A stretch of 64,000 bases of DNA from Vibrio harveyi NBRC 15634 = ATCC 14126 = KCTC 12724. GTDB lineage: Bacteria; Pseudomonadota; Gammaproteobacteria; Enterobacterales; Vibrionaceae. The DNA lies in assembly GCF_001591145.1 (NCBI RefSeq), contig NZ_BCUF01000004.1, positions 1-64,000 of the forward strand, given 5' to 3'. The first letter of the stretch is position 1. Every line of letters starts with the position of its first letter. Positions 1 through 9,585 of this stretch are shown piece after piece. The notes beneath the pieces are model-generated. The model ran no database searches. It saw only the letters and a program-made list of their open reading frames with translations, and had not been told where the DNA came from. The position numbers and the translations under genes were made by a program.

Positions 1-15
1 GGTTACTTGGGTATA
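1..15. repeat. Partial copy of TATACCCAAG-ended palindromic repeat
   Basis: The first bases read as the inner sequence and right end of a short palindromic element whose ends are TATACCCAAG and CTTGGGTATA. Two full copies lie at 44369-44420 and 61427-61491. The last 15 bases here are the exact reverse complement of the left arm of the copy at 44369. The remainder would lie outside the window. The position, directly after the secA terminator, matches the intergenic placement of the other copies. Confidence 0.55.
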
Positions 16-23
16 TCAATACA

Positions 24-47
24 AAAAGAGCCGCCTAAGCGACTCTT
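24..47 (-). terminator. Rho-independent terminator of secA
   Basis: On the minus strand an AAAGAG-U-CGC arm pairs with GCG-G-CUCUUU around a four-base loop (one U-G wobble), followed by a T run. It lies about 20 bases past the secA stop codon. Confidence 0.75.
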
Positions 48-68
48 TATCAATATTTTCGGACTGTA

Positions 69-2798
69 TTAGTCAATTTTACCGTGGCACTGTTTGTACT
101 TTTTACCGCTGCCACATGGACAAGGCTCATTACGACCCACTTTACGCTCTTCACGAACCATTGGTTGGTTAGACGTTTCTTCAGACTCTTCGCCTTCAGT
201 TAGTGGGTTTTGTGCTGCTGCGTGTTGAGCTTGGGCACGACGAGCTGCTTCTTCAGCTTGCGCGCGACGTTGCTCTTCCATACGCTCAACTTCTTCTTGT
301 TGTTGAACACGTACGCGAGATAGCACGGTAATCACATCCGTCTTAAGCGCTTCTAGTAAACCTTCAAACAGTTCAAACGACTCACGCTTGTACTCTTGTT
401 TCGGGTTCTTCTGCGCATAACCACGTAGGTGAATACCTTGACGTAGGTGATCCATTGCCGCTAGATGCTCTTTCCAAAGCGTGTCTAGCGTTTGAAGCAT
501 AACTGACTTCTCGAAGTTGCGAAGTACTTGCGCACCGACTACTTCTTCTTTCGCTTTGTAGACTTCAACTGCTAGGTTGATGATCTTCTCACGCAACGCT
601 TCTTCGTATAGCTTGTCGTCTTCTTCAAGCCATTGCTTAATAGGCGCATCTAGATCGAAGTCCGCTTTCAAACGCTCTTGAAGACCTTCCACATCCCACA
701 TATCTTCTAGAGATTGTGGTGGAATGTATTCATCGATGATCGCAGTAACAACATCTTCACGGTTTTGTTCGATCATATCGCTAATGTCGTCAACGCTCAT
801 TAGCTCATCACGTAATTCGTAAACTACTTTACGCTGATCATTTGCTACATCATCGTATTCAAGAAGCTGTTTACGGATGTCGAAGTTACGACCTTCCACT
901 TTACGTTGTGCTTTTTCGATTGAACGAGACAACATCTTAGATTCAATCGCCTCACCTTCTTCCATACCGCTTTGGATAAGGCTAGCCATACGATCTGAAG
1001 TGAAGATACGTAGTAGTGAATCTTCCATCGATAGGTAGAAACGAGATGAACCTGCGTCACCTTGACGACCTGAACGACCACGTAACTGGTTATCGATACG
1101 ACGAGATTCGTGACGCTCAGTACCAATGATGTGCAGACCACCTGATTCTAGTACTTGATCGTGAACTTGTTTCCACTCAGCTTTGATAGCATCGATCTGT
1201 TCTTTGGTTGGATCTTGAAGCGCTTCGACTTTCGCTTGCCAGCTACCACCCAACACGATATCCGTACCACGACCAGCCATGTTAGTCGCGATCGTTACCG
1301 CACCAGGTGTACCCGCTTCTGCAACGATCTCTGCTTCGCGTTCGTGGAACTTAGCGTTCAGTACATTGTGTTTAATCTTAGCTTTCTTAAGTGCGTTAGA
1401 GAGTAGCTCTGATTTCTCGATAGAAACCGTACCTACTAGAGATGGTTGACCTTTCTCTACGCGCTCTTTGATGTCTTCGATAATTGCAGCGAATTTCTCA
1501 GCTTCAGTACGGTAAACTACGTCTGGCATATCGTTACGGATCATAGGTTTGTTGGTTGGGATAACCACTGTCTCTAGACCGTAAATCGATTGGAATTCGA
1601 ATGCTTCTGTATCCGCTGTACCTGTCATACCTGACAGTTTTTCGTATAGGCGGAAGTAGTTCTGGAAGGTGATCGATGCCAGCGTTTGGTTTTCGTTTTG
1701 AATCTTAACGCCTTCTTTCGCTTCAACCGCTTGATGAAGACCTTCAGACCAACGACGACCCGGCATTGTACGACCGGTATGTTCATCGACGATCACAACT
1801 TCGCCGTCATCATTGACGATGTAATCTACATTGCGTTCAAACAATACGTGTGCACGAAGCGCTGCATTAACGTGGTGTAGTAGGCTGATGTTAGTTGGAG
1901 AGTAAAGTGTATCGCCCTCTTCCATCAGACCATTTTTCACCATTAGTTCTTCAACGAATTCTTGACCCGTTTCCGTTAAGTGAACTTGTTTAGATTTCTC
2001 ATCAACCGTGTAGTGACCGTCGCCGCGGTATTCTTCAGAGTCTTCTTTATCTTGCTTTTGAAGATTTGGAATAAGCAGGTTAATACGAGTGTATAGATCC
2101 GAGCTATCTTCTGCTGGACCAGAGATGATCAGAGGAGTACGAGCTTCATCGATAAGGATTGAGTCCACTTCATCGACAACTGCGAAAAAGCGTTCACGTT
2201 GAACACGGTCTTCATTGCGGAAAGCCATGTTGTCACGTAGGTAGTCAAAGCCAAACTCGTTGTTTGTACCGTAAAGGATATCAGCTTGGTAAGCTTCTTT
2301 TTTCGCTTGAGGAGGCATGTTTGGCACGTTCACGCCAACTGTCATACCTAAGAATTCAAATAGTGGACGGTTAGTCTCAGCATCACGTGTTGCTAGGTAG
2401 TCGTTCACTGTGACTACGTGTACACCTTTACCTGGAAGTGCGTTTAGGTAAGCAGGAAGGGTTGCAGTTAAAGTTTTACCTTCACCAGTGCGCATTTCCG
2501 CAATTTGACCGCCGTTCAGTACCATACCACCGATAAGCTGAACGTCGAAGTGACGCATACCGTAAACACGCTTAGATGCTTCACGAACCGTAGCAAAAGC
2601 TTCTGGAAGTAGCTTATCAAGAGTCTCACCTTGCTCTAGGCGCTCACGGAACTCAACAGTTTTCGCTTTTAGCTCTTCATCAGAAAGTGCTTCGAACGTT
2701 GGTTCGTAGTTATTAATCTCTTTTACAATTTTTCTAAGGCGGCGCAGTGTTCGGTCGTTGCGACTGCCAATTACTTTTGTCAGTAGCTTAGTTATCAT
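69..2798 (-). CDS. secA: Preprotein translocase ATPase SecA
   Basis: SecA is the motor ATPase that drives unfolded preproteins through SecYEG across the inner membrane. The 909 residues match full-length SecA. The Walker A motif GEGKT is at 105-109 and the Walker B DEVD at 209-212. [12 protein letters not shown] motif of the second nucleotide-binding fold lies in the middle. The C-terminus ends in a zinc-binding tail (C893, C895, C904, H905), the usual SecB and phospholipid contact, preceded by a Gln/Ala/Glu-rich linker. It starts at ATG with a GAGAG ribosome-binding site. No SecM-like arrest gene precedes it; instead about 780 bases without a gene separate it from lpxC. Confidence 0.98.
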   Translation of the reverse strand: MITKLLTKVIGSRNDRTLRRLRKIVKEINNYEPTFEALSDEELKAKTVEFRERLEQGETLDKLLPEAFATVREASKRVYGMRHFDVQLIGGMVLNGGQIAEMRTGEGKTLTATLPAYLNALPGKGVHVVTVNDYLATRDAETNRPLFEFLGMTVGVNVPNMPPQAKKEAYQADILYGTNNEFGFDYLRDNMAFRNEDRVQRERFFAVVDEVDSILIDEARTPLIISGPAEDSSDLYTRINLLIPNLQKQDKEDSEEYRGDGHYTVDEKSKQVHLTETGQEFVEELMVKNGLMEEGDTLYSPTNISLLHHVNAALRAHVLFERNVDYIVNDDGEVVIVDEHTGRTMPGRRWSEGLHQAVEAKEGVKIQNENQTLASITFQNYFRLYEKLSGMTGTADTEAFEFQSIYGLETVVIPTNKPMIRNDMPDVVYRTEAEKFAAIIEDIKERVEKGQPSLVGTVSIEKSELLSNALKKAKIKHNVLNAKFHEREAEIVAEAGTPGAVTIATNMAGRGTDIVLGGSWQAKVEALQDPTKEQIDAIKAEWKQVHDQVLESGGLHIIGTERHESRRIDNQLRGRSGRQGDAGSSRFYLSMEDSLLRIFTSDRMASLIQSGMEEGEAIESKMLSRSIEKAQRKVEGRNFDIRKQLLEYDDVANDQRKVVYELRDELMSVDDISDMIEQNREDVVTAIIDEYIPPQSLEDMWDVEGLQERLKADFDLDAPIKQWLEEDDKLYEEALREKIINLAVEVYKAKEEVVGAQVLRNFEKSVMLQTLDTLWKEHLAAMDHLRQGIHLRGYAQKNPKQEYKRESFELFEGLLEALKTDVITVLSRVRVQQQEEVERMEEQRRAQAEEAARRAQAQHAAAQNPLTEGEESEETSNQPMVREERKVGRNEPCPCGSGKKYKQCHGKID

Positions 2799-3235
2799 TT
2801 TTCGTGAATCTCTCTTTAATCAGACCGTTCCCGATCTACTCGTAATGCCTTCAGTCTCTGCCAGTTTGGAACTAAGAATACTGAGATAAATCATTTATCA
2901 AAGATATTGAGTTCAAACATCCATATTTCAAGGCTAAATTTTGAATCAATGTGGCTTAGTGTAAGGATTTTTCGTCGATACAACCATAAATAGACGTATT
3001 TGTTTGAAGCACTCGTAAGTTTTTAGACAAACTGATGATGTATTAGCCACTATTACCCCCTCATCAAAGCGCAAAGTCAGTATTTTATAAGCCATTCTTT
3101 AGAAGAATCAGCCTCTAGTGGCTAAGTTCAAATCGTCGCTATGAGCTGAAGATAAAGGCAATAATGTAAACCATCGCCCAGTAGAAAGCTGCTTTTGAAT
3201 ACCCATATCTCAACAAAATTAGATTTTACCTATGT

Positions 3236-3321
3236 AAGATCATAATTTTATCGCCTTCACTTAAAAAGGATCCTAAGTTTGGTGTTCAACGTTAAAAGAT
3301 CATAATGGTAAGAAAAGGATC
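3236..3321. repeat. Direct repeat with clustered GATC sites
   Basis: AAGATCATAAT occurs at 3236-3246 and again at 3296-3306. Each copy is followed by an AAAAGGATC block (ending at 3272 and 3321). Each unit therefore carries two Dam methylation sites. Two more GATC sites sit in a 15-base palindrome at 3435-3449. Function unknown. Confidence 0.5.
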
Positions 3322-3532
3322 GGCAACGCCTTGCCAAGCGGTAAAAAGTGGCAATGTTTCACTATTCGCCATTGCCATTTCTAATAGGCATTTACAGGAC
3401 ATCTGTATTCATTGAAAGTAATATCTTCACAGAAGATCGTTGAACGATCATTTGCAGAACGCTTCACATGCTGCCAAAAGCCTATGTCAAACAAAGCGTA
3501 CGTCAGAAATATAGACTCAACATTCAGATACT

Positions 3533-3560
3533 AAAAAGCCAGGCATTGCCTGGCTTTTTT
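3533..3560 (-). terminator. Terminator of the dcw operon after lpxC (bidirectional)
   Basis: A GCCAGGCA/TGCCTGGC stem with A and T tracts on both sides lies about 20 bases past the lpxC stop. It would stop the dcw transcript on minus. The T run on the other side means it could also end a plus-strand transcript coming out of the empty region to its left. Confidence 0.85.
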
Positions 3561-3579
3561 AATCTGTTTGCGCTGTTTA

Positions 3580-4497
3580 TTACGCTAAAACCATGTTTGG
3601 TTCTGCAAAAGCAACTGGTGAACCCACTTCTTCTTCGAATGTTGTCCATTCCCATGCTTCTTGATCCGCAAGAACTGCACGTAGAAGTTGGTTGTTTAGA
3701 CCGTGACCTGATTTGAAAGCACGGAACTCACCGATAATGGCATGACCACACATGTAAAGGTCACCAATAGCATCTAGTACTTTGTGAGTAACAAACTCAT
3801 TATCAAAGCGTAGACCTTCTTCGTTAAGAATACGGTAATCATCCAGTACAATTGCATTATCGAAACTACCACCAAGAACTAAGTTCTGAGACTGTAAGTA
3901 TTCAATATCACGCATGAAACCAAACGTACGTGCGCGAGAAATTTCACGAACGAAACCTTGAGATGAGAAATCAAACAGAAGACGTTGCTCGTCTGATTCA
4001 ATCGCAGGGTGGTTAAAGTCGATTTCGAAGTCCATACGGAAGCCATTAAATGGAACAAACTCTGCCCACTTATCGCCATCTTCAAAACGAACTGGTTTCT
4101 TAATACGAATAAAACGCTTAGGTGCATTTTGCGTTTCAACACCAGCTTGCTGTAGCAGGTATACAAACGGGCTTGCACTGCCATCCATAATAGGAATTTC
4201 AGGAGCGTCTACTTCGACAATAATATTGTCGATACCCATACCAGCAAGTGCTGCATTCAAGTGTTCTACAGTTGAAATTCGCACGCCTTCATCGTTCACC
4301 AATGCTGTACATAGCATAGTGTCACGAACAGACGCTGGGTCAGCTGGAAAATCTACAGGTGGGTTTACATCTGTACGACGGTAAATGATACCTGTGTTTG
4401 CAGCAGCTGGGCGCAGAGTAAGTGTGACTTTACGACCAGAGTGGAGACCCACACCAGTTGTTTTCACTATTTCTTTCAGAGTACGTTGTCTGATCAT
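3580..4497 (-). CDS. lpxC: UDP-3-O-acyl-N-acetylglucosamine deacetylase
   Basis: LpxC removes the acetyl group from UDP-3-O-acyl-GlcNAc, the committed step of lipid A synthesis, in the cytoplasm. At 305 residues it has the E. coli length. The zinc ligands fall where expected: H79 in VEHLNAAL, and the HKVLD motif supplying a His and an Asp. A further catalytic His is in SGHGLN. It is the last gene of the dcw cluster, 101 bases after ftsZ. It appears to have its own promoter and a leader hairpin in that gap (see 4555-4582 and 4528-4553). In E. coli LpxC is controlled mainly by FtsH proteolysis; nothing here speaks for or against that. Confidence 0.98.
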   Translation of the reverse strand: MIRQRTLKEIVKTTGVGLHSGRKVTLTLRPAAANTGIIYRRTDVNPPVDFPADPASVRDTMLCTALVNDEGVRISTVEHLNAALAGMGIDNIIVEVDAPEIPIMDGSASPFVYLLQQAGVETQNAPKRFIRIKKPVRFEDGDKWAEFVPFNGFRMDFEIDFNHPAIESDEQRLLFDFSSQGFVREISRARTFGFMRDIEYLQSQNLVLGGSFDNAIVLDDYRILNEEGLRFDNEFVTHKVLDAIGDLYMCGHAIIGEFRAFKSGHGLNNQLLRAVLADQEAWEWTTFEEEVGSPVAFAEPNMVLA

Positions 4498-4527
4498 CTG
4501 CTTGCCTCTCTAAAATATGCTACAAAA

Positions 4528-4553
4528 CACGGTCGTCTGTAACGTCGACCGTG
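4528..4553 (-). promoter_or_regulatory. Leader hairpin upstream of lpxC
   Basis: An 8-base perfect stem (CACGGTCG with CGACCGTG) closes a 10-base loop directly after the -10 element of the candidate lpxC promoter. If transcription starts there, the hairpin forms at or near the 5' end of the mRNA. In the long dcw transcript it would be internal, between ftsZ and lpxC. No T run follows it, so it is not a standard terminator. It may affect mRNA stability. Confidence 0.5.
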
Positions 4554-4554
4554 A

Positions 4555-4582
4555 ATGCTACCATAATCTTGAGCTATGTCAA
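4555..4582 (-). promoter_or_regulatory. Candidate sigma-70 promoter for lpxC
   Basis: On minus a perfect -35 TTGACA is followed after 16 bases by TAGCAT as -10, about 60 bases upstream of the lpxC ATG. The match suggests that lpxC can be transcribed separately from ftsZ. Confidence 0.6.
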
Positions 4583-4598
4583 ATTTATGGGTTAAAGA

Positions 4599-5843
4599 TT
4601 AATCAGCCTGACGACGCAAAAATGCCGGGATATCTAAATAACCACTTTCCTTCTCTTGCTTAGGAGCGGCAGAACTCTGACCCGCAGAAGCTGGAGAAGA
4701 AGAAACTGTGTTTGTCGGCTGAGGAGTTACCTGTGGCTTCTCTTGCACTGGAGTAGTTTGCAAAGTCTGTGCCGGTTTCTCTTCAGCTTGTGGTGCCGCA
4801 GCTTGCTGTTGTGGTTGAGCTTGCGGAGTCGCAGTTGGTGCTACTTTCGCTTTGCCACCAGCAACTAGCGTAATGTCTGGTTTTTTCTCGTTGCCGATAC
4901 CTGTCGCAACAACTGTTACGCGGATTTCATCAGTCATATCTGGGTCTAGAGAAGTACCGATAACTACGGTTGCATTGTCAGAAGCAAATGCTTTCACTGT
5001 GTTACCAACAGTCTCAAACTCATCAAGACGCATATCCAGACCAGCAGTGATGTTAACAAGAACACCACGAGCACCAGCTAGATCGATGTCTTCTAGAAGT
5101 GGGCTAGAAATTGCCATTTCCGCTGCCTCTTCTGCACGATCTTCGCCTTTCGCGATACCGCTACCCATCATTGCGTGACCCATTTCAGACATCACAGTAC
5201 GTACGTCTGCAAAGTCGACGTTGATCATGCCAGGGCGAGTAATTAGCTCCGCAATACCTTGAACAGCGTTCTTAAGAACGTCGTTCGCACTTGCGAAAGC
5301 TTCTAATAGCGTTACACCACGACCAAGTACTTTAAGTAGCTTTTCGTTTGGAATTGTGATCAAAGAGTCAACATGCTTAGACAGCTCATCGATACCTTGC
5401 TCAGCAAATGCCAAACGCTTTTTGCCTTCAAAGCTGAACGGTTTTGTTACGACCGCAACAGTAAGAATGCCAAGCTCTTTAGCTACTTCAGCAATAACAG
5501 GTGCTGCACCAGTACCTGTACCGCCACCCATACCTGCTGCGATAAACACCATATCGGCACCAGTTAGGGAATCTTTAATTCTATCTCTGTCTTCGAGAGC
5601 TGCCTCACGGCCGACCTGTGGATTCGCACCTGCACCCAGACCTTTAGTGATATCACCACCAATCTGAATGACATTGCCAACGCTTGTCTTACGAAGTGCT
5701 TGCGCATCAGTGTTGACGCTGATGAATTCCACACCTTCGATGGATTCACGCACCATGTGTTCAACGGCGTTACCACCGCCGCCACCAACTCCAACGACCT
5801 TGATTACTGCATCGTCAGACATTTCCATCATCGGTTCAAACAT
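4599..5843 (-). CDS. ftsZ: Cell division GTPase FtsZ
   Basis: FtsZ is the tubulin homologue that polymerises with GTP into the Z ring. The tubulin signature GGGTGTG is at 106-112 (from the start chosen here) and the FADV region of the T7 loop area follows near 210. A variable Gln/Pro/Ala-rich linker spans roughly 320-395. The end is the conserved C-terminal peptide ([12 protein letters not shown]), which docks FtsA and ZipA. The open frame extends eight residues further upstream, but the ATG at 5843 ([10 protein letters not shown]) has a GGAGA site at good spacing and matches the family start, giving 414 residues. It follows ftsA by 30 bases. Confidence 0.98.
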   Translation of the reverse strand: MFEPMMEMSDDAVIKVVGVGGGGGNAVEHMVRESIEGVEFISVNTDAQALRKTSVGNVIQIGGDITKGLGAGANPQVGREAALEDRDRIKDSLTGADMVFIAAGMGGGTGTGAAPVIAEVAKELGILTVAVVTKPFSFEGKKRLAFAEQGIDELSKHVDSLITIPNEKLLKVLGRGVTLLEAFASANDVLKNAVQGIAELITRPGMINVDFADVRTVMSEMGHAMMGSGIAKGEDRAEEAAEMAISSPLLEDIDLAGARGVLVNITAGLDMRLDEFETVGNTVKAFASDNATVVIGTSLDPDMTDEIRVTVVATGIGNEKKPDITLVAGGKAKVAPTATPQAQPQQQAAAPQAEEKPAQTLQTTPVQEKPQVTPQPTNTVSSSPASAGQSSAAPKQEKESGYLDIPAFLRRQAD

Positions 5844-5873
5844 GTGTTGTCTCCGTTTATCCTGCAACTCAGG

Positions 5874-7136
5874 TTAAAACTCTTTTTGTATCCAATTACG
5901 CAATTTACCGAAAAAGCCAGTAACAGATGAGCGCTTAGGTTCATTATAATCGCTATCGTCGCTAGACTGCATGTCTCTTGCGTAATGAAGTAATCCAACT
6001 GCCGTAGAATGGTACGGCTCTTTTACATAGTCAGTTAACCCGCTGACTTCAAGCGGTTTGCCAACCCTTACTTGGTTGCGGAATACGCGTTCCGCACATT
6101 CTACCACTCCTTCGATTTGCGCAGCACCGCCGGTAAGAACTACACCCGCAGCGAGATGGTGCTTAATGCCCTCTTCGCGCAATTTCGCTTGTACAGAGTC
6201 GATAGTTTGGTTAACCAGTCCCATAAGCTCAGAGTATCGTGGTTCAATCACTTCTGACAACGTCTGACGTTGCAGACTACGTGAAGGTCGACCACCTACG
6301 CTAGGAACGTTAACCGTGTCATCCTTACTGACTAGTTCGCTCAAGGCACAGCCATATTTGACTTTTATTTCTTCAGCATCGCTCACTGGCGTACCAAAAG
6401 CAAAAGCAATATCGCTAGTTACTGCATTTCCTGCGTAAGAAAATACTTCAGTGTGACGTAACGCACCACCGGTCCAGATAGAAATGTCCATCGTGCCGGC
6501 ACCGATATCAACCACACAAACCCCAAGCTCTCTTTCATCCTCGGTGATCACTGCATTACTTGCAGCAAGCCCAGAAAACACAAGTTGCTCTACTTTAAGA
6601 CCACAACGTTCTACAGCCTTAATAATATTGCGTGCCATATCATTATGGCATGAGATCAAATGGACACTGACTTCCATTCTCACTCCTGATAAACCAAGTG
6701 GGTTTTTAATGCCCTCTTGGTAGTCGATGGTGAACTCTTGTGGAATCACATGAAGGATTCGCTGTTCATCACCGATTTTAATCGATTTTGCAGTATGGAT
6801 AGCGCGATCCATATCTTCCTGAGACACTTCCTCATCAGATATGGTGCCCATGCCTTTTTCAATTCGGCTTGCGATATGCTTACCAGACAACGAAATAAAT
6901 ACTCGGCTGATTTGGCATTCCGCCATCAACTCAGCTTGATCAATTGCGCGTTGTACTGATTTTACAACCGACTCCAAATCATTCACGCCGCCTTTATCCA
7001 TGCCACGTGAAGGGCTGCTACCCGCACCAATAATATTTATTTGGCCATCCGGTAGAATCTCACCCACTAGAGCTGATACGGTTGCAGTGCCTATATCAAG
7101 ACCAACAATAATGTTGTCATCAGCGGCCTTAGTCAT
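5874..7136 (-). CDS. ftsA: Cell division actin-like protein FtsA
   Basis: FtsA is an actin-fold ATPase that tethers FtsZ filaments to the inner membrane and recruits later divisome proteins. The 420 residues carry the N-terminal phosphate loop (GLDIGTATVSALVGE), the DIGAGTMD phosphate-2 motif and the adenosine motif VVLTGGAA. The last 15 residues form a hydrophobic and basic amphipathic helix typical of FtsA membrane targeting. The ATG start overlaps the end of ftsQ by 8 bases, so the two are translationally linked. Confidence 0.98.
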   Translation of the reverse strand: MTKAADDNIIVGLDIGTATVSALVGEILPDGQINIIGAGSSPSRGMDKGGVNDLESVVKSVQRAIDQAELMAECQISRVFISLSGKHIASRIEKGMGTISDEEVSQEDMDRAIHTAKSIKIGDEQRILHVIPQEFTIDYQEGIKNPLGLSGVRMEVSVHLISCHNDMARNIIKAVERCGLKVEQLVFSGLAASNAVITEDERELGVCVVDIGAGTMDISIWTGGALRHTEVFSYAGNAVTSDIAFAFGTPVSDAEEIKVKYGCALSELVSKDDTVNVPSVGGRPSRSLQRQTLSEVIEPRYSELMGLVNQTIDSVQAKLREEGIKHHLAAGVVLTGGAAQIEGVVECAERVFRNQVRVGKPLEVSGLTDYVKEPYHSTAVGLLHYARDMQSSDDSDYNEPKRSSVTGFFGKLRNWIQKEF

Positions 7137-7914
7137 TCGTACTCTCTTGTTCTAACTCATGTTCAGGGAACCAACCAACTGCGGCTCCCGTATCGTACCT
7201 AAGATCGATATAACTGATTCTTTGAGTGTCACTGCCGAGCTTGTTATAAAGCAAAAAGAAGCGCTCTATCCGCTCATCCAGAGACTCTTTACCGAGCTCT
7301 AGTCGAATACCGTTATCAAGGATGATCTGCCAAGCTCGTCGTTCGTTTAACACTAATGACGAAATAGCCAGCCCCAACGTTTGGAACTTAGGACGGAGAT
7401 CGCGATAGGTTTGCAAAACTTCCGGTCCAGTCTCATTGGGACCATATAACTTAACTTTTTCTTCCTTTAGCAGGCCAACATCACCATTAAATACTAAGCC
7501 ATTAGCATCTAACAGCTCATTGCCATTCCAGATGGCAACGGGTTGATGTTCTGTCAAAAATACTTTTACCGTGTCTGGCCATTGCTTACGAATCGCAGCA
7601 TGCGCGACCCATGGAAGGGCTTCGACACTTTGCTGCAACACATCAATGTCTTGAGACATAAAGGTGCCAATATGATCAATTTGTCCAAACGCTGCTTGCA
7701 CATCGTCTGCTGTGACATACTCCAGTTTTCCCTGAAGTACAATTTTGGAGAGAGGTAACCTTTGGTCATCCCACATCCAACTGATCGCTGAGTACAAAAC
7801 AGAACTAATTAAGGTCACCACAACAAAGAAAAATAGCGCACCCAAGATTTTATCTTGACGACCACGGTTATTGTCCGTGTTAAGTCGCTCTTCATTCAGT
7901 GCAATATTCAACAA
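7129..7914 (-). CDS. ftsQ: Cell division protein FtsQ (TTG start)
   Basis: FtsQ is the bitopic inner-membrane protein that joins the early divisome to FtsBL and FtsWI. Of its 261 residues a cytoplasmic tail of about 24 is followed by a transmembrane helix (about 25-46), a POTRA domain beginning at LPLSKIVLQG, and the FtsQ/DivIB beta domain ending in ISYIDLRYDTGAAVGW. The frame opens after an upstream TGA. The only standard starts before the membrane helix are two adjacent TTG codons at 7914 and 7911. No in-frame ATG or GTG precedes the membrane segment. A ddl gene normally upstream in E. coli is absent; a promoter region lies there instead. Confidence 0.95.
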   Translation of the reverse strand: MLNIALNEERLNTDNNRGRQDKILGALFFFVVVTLISSVLYSAISWMWDDQRLPLSKIVLQGKLEYVTADDVQAAFGQIDHIGTFMSQDIDVLQQSVEALPWVAHAAIRKQWPDTVKVFLTEHQPVAIWNGNELLDANGLVFNGDVGLLKEEKVKLYGPNETGPEVLQTYRDLRPKFQTLGLAISSLVLNERRAWQIILDNGIRLELGKESLDERIERFFLLYNKLGSDTQRISYIDLRYDTGAAVGWFPEHELEQESTND

Positions 7915-7994
7915 CGTCTTCGTTTCCTGACTTTTGTCCTGTACTTTTCACCGTGTTAGTACACATTGGCAAAAGCATTGACTTTAACCTTGGG

Positions 7995-8022
7995 ATTATA
8001 CTGAGCTCTTGTAAACTATCAA
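7995..8022 (-). promoter_or_regulatory. Candidate promoter for ftsQAZ
   Basis: On minus, TTGATA and TATAAT are separated by 16 bases in the 191-base gap between murC and ftsQ. The -35 element lies inside an inverted repeat (ACTATCA, 5-base loop, TGATAGT; 8015-8033), so a regulator could bind there. This would allow ftsQAZ expression independent of the upstream mur genes. Confidence 0.65.
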
Positions 8023-8105
8023 ACACTGATAGTGATAAATCACAACGTTCTTGACGCAAAATCGAGATCTAGGTCTTTCTCTGCACTTTGCGCCCGTCCC
8101 TATTG

Positions 8106-9563
8106 TTAGCCAAGCATCTTATTTATATTCAATTCAAGAGCAGCAAGCTGCTTGGCAACTTTACCAACATCACCTGCGCCTTGAGTCAAAATCAGGTCGC
8201 CATCTTGTATAACGTTAGCCAAAACTGAAGGTAATTGCTCGATTTCTGGGACAAAAATTGGATCGACCTTTCCGCGACTACGAATAGTGCGGCATAAAGC
8301 ACGTCCATCCGCGCCGGCAATCGGTTTTTCGCCCGCTGCGTATACATCCAACATGATCAGAACATCCACTTGCTCCAGCACATTCGCAAAGTCATCGTAT
8401 AAGTCACGGGTACGGCTATAACGATGAGGCTGGAAAATCATGACGAGACGTTTATCCTGCCAGCCACTGCGTGCTGCGTTAATCGTCACGTCCACTTCTG
8501 TTGGGTGATGACCATAGTCATCGACAAGCATTGCATGACCATTACCAGTATCGAACTCGCCTAAATGATCAAATCGACGACCTGTACCTTGTGTACCCGC
8601 CATTGCTTTTAAGATCGCTTCATCACTGATGTCGTCTTCTGTAGCAACCGCAATCGCTGCAGATGCGTTCAATGCGTTATGGCGACCAGGGATGTTCAGC
8701 GTGATATCCAGGTTTGCACGACCTTCGCGAACCACAGTGAACTTGCCCTGTTGACCTTCTTGATGGTAATTCTCTATGCGCACATCAGCGTCTTCAGAGA
8801 AGCCGTAAGTTATCACTTGGCGACTAATACGTGGAATAAGCTCACGAATGACTGGATCGTCAATACAGACAATAGCTTGACCATAAAAAGGCAAGTTGTG
8901 AAGAAAATCGATGAATGTCTGCTTCAACGTTTCGAAATCGCCACCGTAAGTATCCATGTGGTCAGCTTCGATGTTCGTCACGATGCTTACCATAGGTTGT
9001 AGGTGCAAAAATGAAGCATCACTTTCATCTGCTTCTGCAATCAGAATTCGGCTCGAACCTAAGCGTGCATTTGTACCTGCACTCTTAACTAAACCACCGT
9101 TAACAAACGTTGGGTCAAGACCTGCTTCAGAATAGATTTGCGTAACTAGAGCAGTCGTCGTCGTTTTACCGTGTGTACCCGCAACAGCAATCCCGTGACG
9201 GAAGCGCATTAATTCAGCAAGCATCTCTGCTCGACGCACGATAGGGATACGCAACTCACGTGCTGCCATCACTTCTGGGTTTTCTTCGTTGATCGCGGTT
9301 GAAACCACAACAACACTGGCTTTTTCAACATTACTTGCTTGGTGACCGATAAATACCGTCGCACCTTTTGATACTAAACGCTCTGTCACTGGGTTCTCTG
9401 ATAAATCAGAGCCTGTGATTTGGTAGCCTTCGTTCAACAGCACTTCTGCAATGCCGCTCATGCCCGCACCACCAATACCGATGAAGTGGATGGATTTCAC
9501 GCGGCGCATCTCTGGCACCATTGCGCGAATCTGAGCTAAGTCTTGTGTATGTTGGATAGTCAT
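8106..9563 (-). CDS. murC: UDP-N-acetylmuramate--L-alanine ligase
   Basis: MurC adds L-alanine to UDP-MurNAc, the first step in building the stem peptide. The 485 residues match the family. A Rossmann-like GIGGAGMSG motif is near 30-37, and the ATP-binding GTHGKTTTT is at 129-137. The C-terminal Mur ligase domain contains the DDYGHHPTE motif. The frame extends to 9578, but the ATG at 9563 ([10 protein letters not shown]) fits the family better; both sites have weak ribosome-binding sequences. The gene follows murG by about 20 bases and is the last mur gene in the cluster. Confidence 0.97.
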   Translation of the reverse strand: MTIQHTQDLAQIRAMVPEMRRVKSIHFIGIGGAGMSGIAEVLLNEGYQITGSDLSENPVTERLVSKGATVFIGHQASNVEKASVVVVSTAINEENPEVMAARELRIPIVRRAEMLAELMRFRHGIAVAGTHGKTTTTALVTQIYSEAGLDPTFVNGGLVKSAGTNARLGSSRILIAEADESDASFLHLQPMVSIVTNIEADHMDTYGGDFETLKQTFIDFLHNLPFYGQAIVCIDDPVIRELIPRISRQVITYGFSEDADVRIENYHQEGQQGKFTVVREGRANLDITLNIPGRHNALNASAAIAVATEDDISDEAILKAMAGTQGTGRRFDHLGEFDTGNGHAMLVDDYGHHPTEVDVTINAARSGWQDKRLVMIFQPHRYSRTRDLYDDFANVLEQVDVLIMLDVYAAGEKPIAGADGRALCRTIRSRGKVDPIFVPEIEQLPSVLANVIQDGDLILTQGAGDVGKVAKQLAALELNINKMLG

Positions 9564-9585
9564 CAATTCTATTCTCAATAATTCG

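Larger units (their letters stand above)
2799..3579. other. Long intergenic region between lpxC and secA
   Basis: No reading frame of useful length is present on either strand in 2799-3532; the only longer frame, starting at 3468 on plus, runs antisense into lpxC. The region is AT-rich and should carry the secA promoter, but I see no clear match. It contains a 15-base palindrome at 2885-2899, six GATC sites between 3238 and 3449, a directly repeated AAGATCATAAT at 3236 and 3296, a hairpin at 3349-3377, a palindrome at 3435-3449, and a bidirectional terminator at 3533-3560. In E. coli this position holds secM; here nothing equivalent is visible. Confidence 0.7.

Noticed and set aside
3090-3215. 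Minus-strand frames of 24-32 codons in the secA upstream region, one with a hydrophobic stretch
   Set aside because: They start at TTG or an ATG with no ribosome-binding site, are very short, and show no SecM- or VemP-like arrest sequence. They are not supported as a regulatory leader peptide.
3468-3716. An 82-codon plus-strand frame at the end of lpxC
   Set aside because: Most of it is antisense to lpxC, it crosses the terminator at 3533-3560, and the peptide resembles no family I know.
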